Shown: piece after piece, positions 59,434 to 64,000 of the stretch | Layout: each line of letters starts with the position of its first letter | Position numbering within the stretch: the first letter of the stretch is position 1 | Source: Cryptomeria japonica | Taxonomy: Eukaryota; Streptophyta; Pinopsida; Cupressales; Cupressaceae | NCBI RefSeq assembly: GCF_030272615.1 | Contig: NC_081412.1 | Coordinates: 670,928,852 to 670,992,851 of the forward strand | Length of the DNA stretch: 64,000 bases | Reading direction: 5' to 3' | The notes under the pieces: generated by a model | Database searches by the model: none | The model's input: only the letters and a program-made list of their open reading frames with translations | What the model was told of the DNA's origin: nothing | Translations under genes and position numbers: made by a program

Positions 59434-62400
59434 TGATCATCGAAGGAGTTCCCTAGTTTGTCCATAGCAACTCATAGAATGTGAATTTGTACACACACAA
59501 TAATAATAATAATAAAATTAATTAATTTAGTTATTAAAACCAAATTAAAGATTTACAATTAAATAAAAAGTATAAATAAATAAATAAATTATAATGTTAA
59601 ATTAAATTAAATTCATGATTTAAAAAGAAAAAATATTAAAATTTAAATTTAAGCATGTTGAAATTAACACGAGTTATAAAATTTAAACGTAGAGTCAAAC
59701 TCTCTGTAACTTCCTGTCAATTATTGATTGCATAAATTTTGCTTTCTTTCTCTCATAACTGGCTAATCTAATTTACATCTTCTCCACTTCAACTCCCCAT
59801 TCATCTTTGTTTTCATCAATTCTCATCCATCCATTTTATATCAAAATCCTCAGCTAGAACAATTATAAATAAATGGAAACCAGCCACCATTTGATACGTC
59901 CAAGATTTAGTTGGCGGCTTACACATACCCATCGAATTTTTCTAGCTTGGGCTGAGTCATCTTTCTGCAGGCGTCCAAGTTGGGCTAGGAACATCCAGCG
60001 GTTTGAAAGAACAAGGCGCCACCTCCTCCTTTCTCCATTTCCTCACCACAGATCGGTTGGGTTGACTTGCAGGCAAGGTCAGTTGGCAGGCAAGGTTAAA
60101 TTTTATAGGGTTAAATTCGCACCCCCATATTCTTCTATTGCATTTTAGTTATAGTCGATCTGCATTATTATACGTAATGGGTTTAGAATTTCTTTACTGC
60201 CGAGAGGTTTGCAAGATTGACCTGCCAGCAGGGAGGCCATGCCATCATACTTTTTTGGCAGGGCAAATTTCTTTGTTTTTATTTTTTAATTTCTGGCTTC
60301 TGTTTATCACCCCTTCCCTCCTCACACTCTTCTCCCTGAGGTCGATCTTCTCTTATAGATATAATAGGTTTAAATTATTTTTAAGGGCAAAATCGATTCC
60401 ATATGGGTTAATTCGCACCTCACTCGCACCTCTCTGTGATTAATTTAATTTGGTCGATCGGTTTTGATTGATTACTGGCGTAGAATTCAAACTGGGTATC
60501 AATACAGATTTAGAGAAAACCCATCACACCCCTTATTTTGTTTACTCTAAGATTTGTGCTTGACAATTTTTTTTTTCGTTACAGCCGATCCCCTTAGCTA
60601 GCATAGTCGTTGAAATCAGGTTTTTCTTTATATTCTTTGCACCCTTACGTTATTACTGAGATTATTGTCTCTTTCGTCTTTGTGTTTTTTTTTTGAGATT
60701 TCACGCCACATAGTGGATTCTGAATCATACATTAATCGATCTTGGTAAGTATTATTTTCTTGACAATTATAGTTTGATCCATTTGATTGTCAGTAATAAA
60801 CATATATCTGTTCATAGGATGTGTATATTATTATAGTTAAATGGAAAACTATAATTGGGTATAAACAATAAATGAAATCCATAATGAATCTAATATTGAT
60901 TAAATCTTAATATACATAAAACTAATCGGGGAGGGTAAATTTTATCTCATTTTTTTGTCTATGATGGATGTAAATTGGAAAGATGTTCTTGTTTATGGGA
61001 TAAACCAGGGAAGGGTGGTTTCATATCATCTATGCAAAAGGGTTAATTGGCCAATAATTTAATTAATTTCTCCCTACCATAACACATGTAGTTAAGTTCA
61101 ACAGCTTGGTTGTTAGATACTACATGCATGTGTAGGTTCCATTCCTGATAGTTGATTTTGATTTACTAGGGAACTTCATCATGAGGGATGAGAGCTCATC
61201 ATGAGCACCGAGAAGCGTAAGCTTCTTTTGGTTGGGTAGATGAAACACTTGAGTCATATGTTAGTCTTTCAGTTTGCAGATGGAGGTGAGTCTGATGGCA
61301 ATGGAGACAAGACATCCAGAGATAGAGATTCATTGTAAAGTCTTATGGACTATTATATTTTTTATTATTATATTTTGTAAAATTAACCAATGTGGTCTTA
61401 TGATCAAGCTATGTAAGCTATGTAAAGGGTCTATGAGGTCTACTGTAGTAAATGCGATAGGAGGTCACCATGTAAATGTAACTAATAGAAAGTAAGAAAA
61501 AACACTAACCCACTAACATGTGTCAATCATATGCATGACTAATTGCTTATATGTTTCTTTTGATTAGTTTTCTATCTTTTCATTTGTGAGTGCTTAATGC
61601 TTGGGACGGGTAGTGCTCATTTAAATTTGATAGGTATCCTTATTCGTATGTTGTAATAGTTGTTAGGTTGACATAGCAAGTCATAGTTCTTCAAGCACGT
61701 TGATCTTTAGTTATCTTAAGTTTATTTTAATCATATGTACACTAACTATGGGTTTGCAATAATCATCAAATTTGCATGTTATTTTCTTAGCTTCTACATG
61801 CACGTTGACATCTAGTTTACCTTCACCTTTATATATTATATGTATGCATGTTTATTTGATATGCATGTATGTTTAATCTTGCACTTATATTAATGGTAAT
61901 TTGTATTCATTTGTATAAATGCATTTTAGACTTTCATAGGATTTGATTATGATAGTTAGTCTAAGATTAGGACTAGCAGGTCCTTACAATGATGGGGGAC
62001 TATCTTCCAATAGACGCTCATACGAGTCATTTTATAATCATAATTTTAAAATATTTCTGTATAGTCTACTTATTTGAATTTTTGAAGGGGACAAGCAGTT
62101 GATTCTATTTCAGGAATTGTTATAGCACTTGTTGATTTAATGTCTAATTTTTTTATAATATTTTATTAATAATTATAATTTTAAAGTTGTTACTAACGAT
62201 GACTATCTATAATTGAATGAAACTATTCTTTGGATTAAAATATAATAAACCATGTGATGTCACACTAGTGCACCATTAAAAAATGACTTAGTGCACAAGC
62301 ATCGATCTCACTTTTTTTTTGGTTTCTCTAGAGTTTGACAAAAAGAATTTTGATGAGACATCATATTTGATGATGTGGCCTTGAAACCTTAGTTATAAGA

Positions 62401-62863
62401 AGAGGACTTTCAAAGTAAGCTATTGTAAAAAAATGGGAGTGGTTTGAAATCCCCATATAGGAATTTGAGAAGTGCGAAGTTATGATGCTCACCTTTGGAT
62501 CATTTCTCCTAGTTCCTTTTAATGTTTGTATTATATATTTTAATTTTTTGAGGTTTTGGTAATTATGATTATTATTATCCTAAAGGCATTACTTATGTGA
62601 AATAAATAACCTATTTTTTGAAATCAATGATTGAGAATTGAGAAGAAGGATGCCAGATGATAGAATAATTAATCTCAATAGTATAATTACATTTATACTA
62701 ATTTAAAAAAAAATTATAAAAAAAAATTAATAAAAAATATATTTAAATATTATAAATTAAAAAAAGAATATGCATAAAACAATATATCTTTTATTATTAT
62801 CTTCTTTTGATAGGAATATCTTTAAATATTATTATTTTTATATCTTTAAACATTAGAATCAAT
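59434..62863. other. Spacer with possible weak transcription unit
   Basis: Around 59860 the text aattataaataaatgg could be a TATA box before a 91-codon frame (59873-60148), but the peptide is arginine/serine-rich and resembles no known protein. 59990-60450 is less AT-rich with several splice-like sites. 61190-61500 likewise has a short frame after tttgcag. These could be exons of a non-coding RNA; the sequence alone does not support a gene call. Confidence 0.3.
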
Positions 62864-62876
62864 TTAATTTATAATT
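62864..62876. repeat. Target-site duplication, left copy
   Basis: ttaatttataatt, repeated exactly at 63004-63016 on the other side of the SINE. Confidence 0.85.
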
Positions 62877-63003
62877 CTTTTGTTTATCGGTAATGAGTCG
62901 GTGTCGATGAGGTGTACATACCTTACCCCCTTGTTAGATTTGAAATTGTGACCTCTCTATCAAGAGAACAAGTTCTCCACCACTAAGCTCACTCAGGTTG
63001 TAC
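62877..63003 (-). mobile_element. tRNA-derived SINE (Au-like) with target-site duplications
   Basis: On the minus strand the 127-base body begins GTACAACCTGAGTGAGCTTA and has an A-box-like TGAGCTTAGTGG and a B-box-like ATTTCAAATCT about 35 bases later, matching the spacing of pol III promoters in tRNA genes (TAGCTCAGTGG, GGTTCGAATCC). It ends CGACTCATTACCGATAAAC plus a short A-rich tail. Identical 13-base duplications ttaatttataatt flank it at 62864-62876 and 63004-63016, the mark of LINE-driven insertion. Length and layout fit short tRNA-derived plant SINEs; the Au-like label rests on memory of that family. The B box is degenerate, so the copy is probably inactive, but the intact duplications mean it is not ancient. 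Confidence 0.8.
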
Positions 63004-63016
63004 TTAATTTATAATT
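63004..63016. repeat. Target-site duplication, right copy
   Basis: ttaatttataatt, the partner of 62864-62876. Confidence 0.85.
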
Positions 63017-63219
63017 TCTTGTTGGAGAGTAATTATATTTGATTTTTTATTTGTATTTATATAATAAAATAAGTTTCAACTTTAAACCTAAATTAAAAGT
63101 TTAGAGTGAGAAACCAAGAGATAAAAACTAACTTTTGATTACTTGTTTCATGCCAATAATTTAAGGGCAACATGTGTCTTTTGGGAGTTATGCTTAGGAT
63201 ATCATGTCATTTGACTATT

Positions 63220-63640
63220 ATCTCCGACTATATCTCTCTCCCCTATCTATATCTCCTTACTTCTCCATGTATCTCTCTCTTCTTCCTCTATCGTACCCAC
63301 TATTTCTATCTCTCTAGCTCTTCCTCTTTCTATTCCTCTCTCTTCCTTTCTCCCTATCACTCCCTCTTTTTATATCTCTACTTATCCTATATCCTCTCTC
63401 TATTTCTCTTCCCCCTCTCTCTCTATTTATTTGTATGTTTCTCCCTCTCTATATCTATCTGCATATATCTCTCTCACTCACACACACATTCTCTATTTCT
63501 CTCTCCCTATCTCTATTTCTTTACCTCACTCAAAAATACACTCCCTATTTCTTTCCTCTATCTCTATCTCTATCTCTATCTCTATCTCTATCTCTATCTC
63601 TATCTCTCTCTTATACACTCTTCCCCCTTCATCTCTCATA
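63220..63640. repeat. Pyrimidine-rich simple repeats, (TCTATC)n and relatives
   Basis: About 420 bases almost free of G on the plus strand. Short runs of ctctctat and ctccctct pass into a regular (tctcta)n array of about nine units at 63556-63612. Long serine/leucine/tyrosine-rich frames here are by-products of the repeat, not genes. Confidence 0.93.
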
Positions 63641-64000
63641 TTCCCTTTATATGAGTAAAAGTACAAAGTTGTGTCACACTTTTATTAAGGAAATGACCAA
63701 CACGAATTTAAATTTTTAAATTGAATCAATGCAAAGTGACATATATGTTTTAGATTTTGAAATGATGTAGATTCATAAAATTTATATTTTTTAGTATGAT
63801 TTTTGTTTGTAATGAATAAAAAATGAATATAATTTTTCTATAAAATAAACACTGACATTTAGTTGTTGATAGCATGTTGAAATTTACGTTACACGAAGCA
63901 TCACATTTTATATAGTAAATTTTATCAAATTTTCTACAAGTTTTTCATGTGTATTGATAACTTGAAACTTTAGTACATGAATATATTTTTTATCTATTTT
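63641..64000. other. AT-rich spacer to the window edge
   Basis: No gene or element recognised. Confidence 0.5.

Noticed and set aside
59873-60443. Two frames of about 90-100 codons after a TATA-like word
   Set aside because: Peptides have no recognisable family and the region has no convincing exon series; left as a possible non-coding transcript only.
63172-63719. Frames of 75-160 codons with serine/leucine/tyrosine repeats
   Set aside because: By-products of pyrimidine simple repeats; no start context or domain.

Overview
This window reads as nuclear DNA of a seed plant, most likely a gymnosperm. That is an inference from three things: gene density is very low (one recognisable host gene in 64 kb), the sequence is AT-rich, and old plant retroelements are nested in long decayed spacers. 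There are no bacterial or organellar features. Most short open frames are chance products of AT-rich or simple-sequence DNA.

Layout. 1-9504: a minus-strand Ty1/copia element with 1.69 kb LTRs, arranged in tandem with part of a second copy so that the middle LTR is shared. 9505-10700: a broken leucine-rich-repeat (LRR) gene fragment and its 3' flank. 11271-12490: a palindromic foldback array enclosing an exon-like segment that recurs near 35.5 kb. 13195-19360: two convergent broken genes with introns; the minus-strand one is a DDE-like transposase. A second foldback array follows at 19490-20335, and together these may form one two-gene DNA transposon. 23465-24493: a second broken LRR fragment. 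It is split from its 3' flank (29987-30372) by about 5.5 kb of inserted or unrelated DNA, which holds an LTR with an accessory coding region (24494-28538) and a 730 bp inverted-repeat element (28539-29268). 31430-35060: a decayed L1-type LINE. 35400-35770: an exon-like segment. 37900-52540: decayed coding relics, LTR-like pieces and several tandem repeats. 53035-55090: a decayed hAT transposase. 55559-59108: a TIR-NBS-LRR (TNL) immune receptor gene. 62877-63003: a tRNA-derived SINE with clear target-site duplications. 63220-63640: pyrimidine simple repeats.

How the parts relate. The TNL gene is the only host gene that can be named. Its TIR and LRR exons are open, but its nucleotide-binding exons carry stops and a frame change, so it is damaged or yields partial products. 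Both LRR fragments (9.5 kb and 23.5 kb) are relatives of its last exon, so the window records a small NLR family taken apart by transposons. The two LTR families have different bodies but share an LTR-terminal hairpin with a G-run loop and different, still paired, stem bases.
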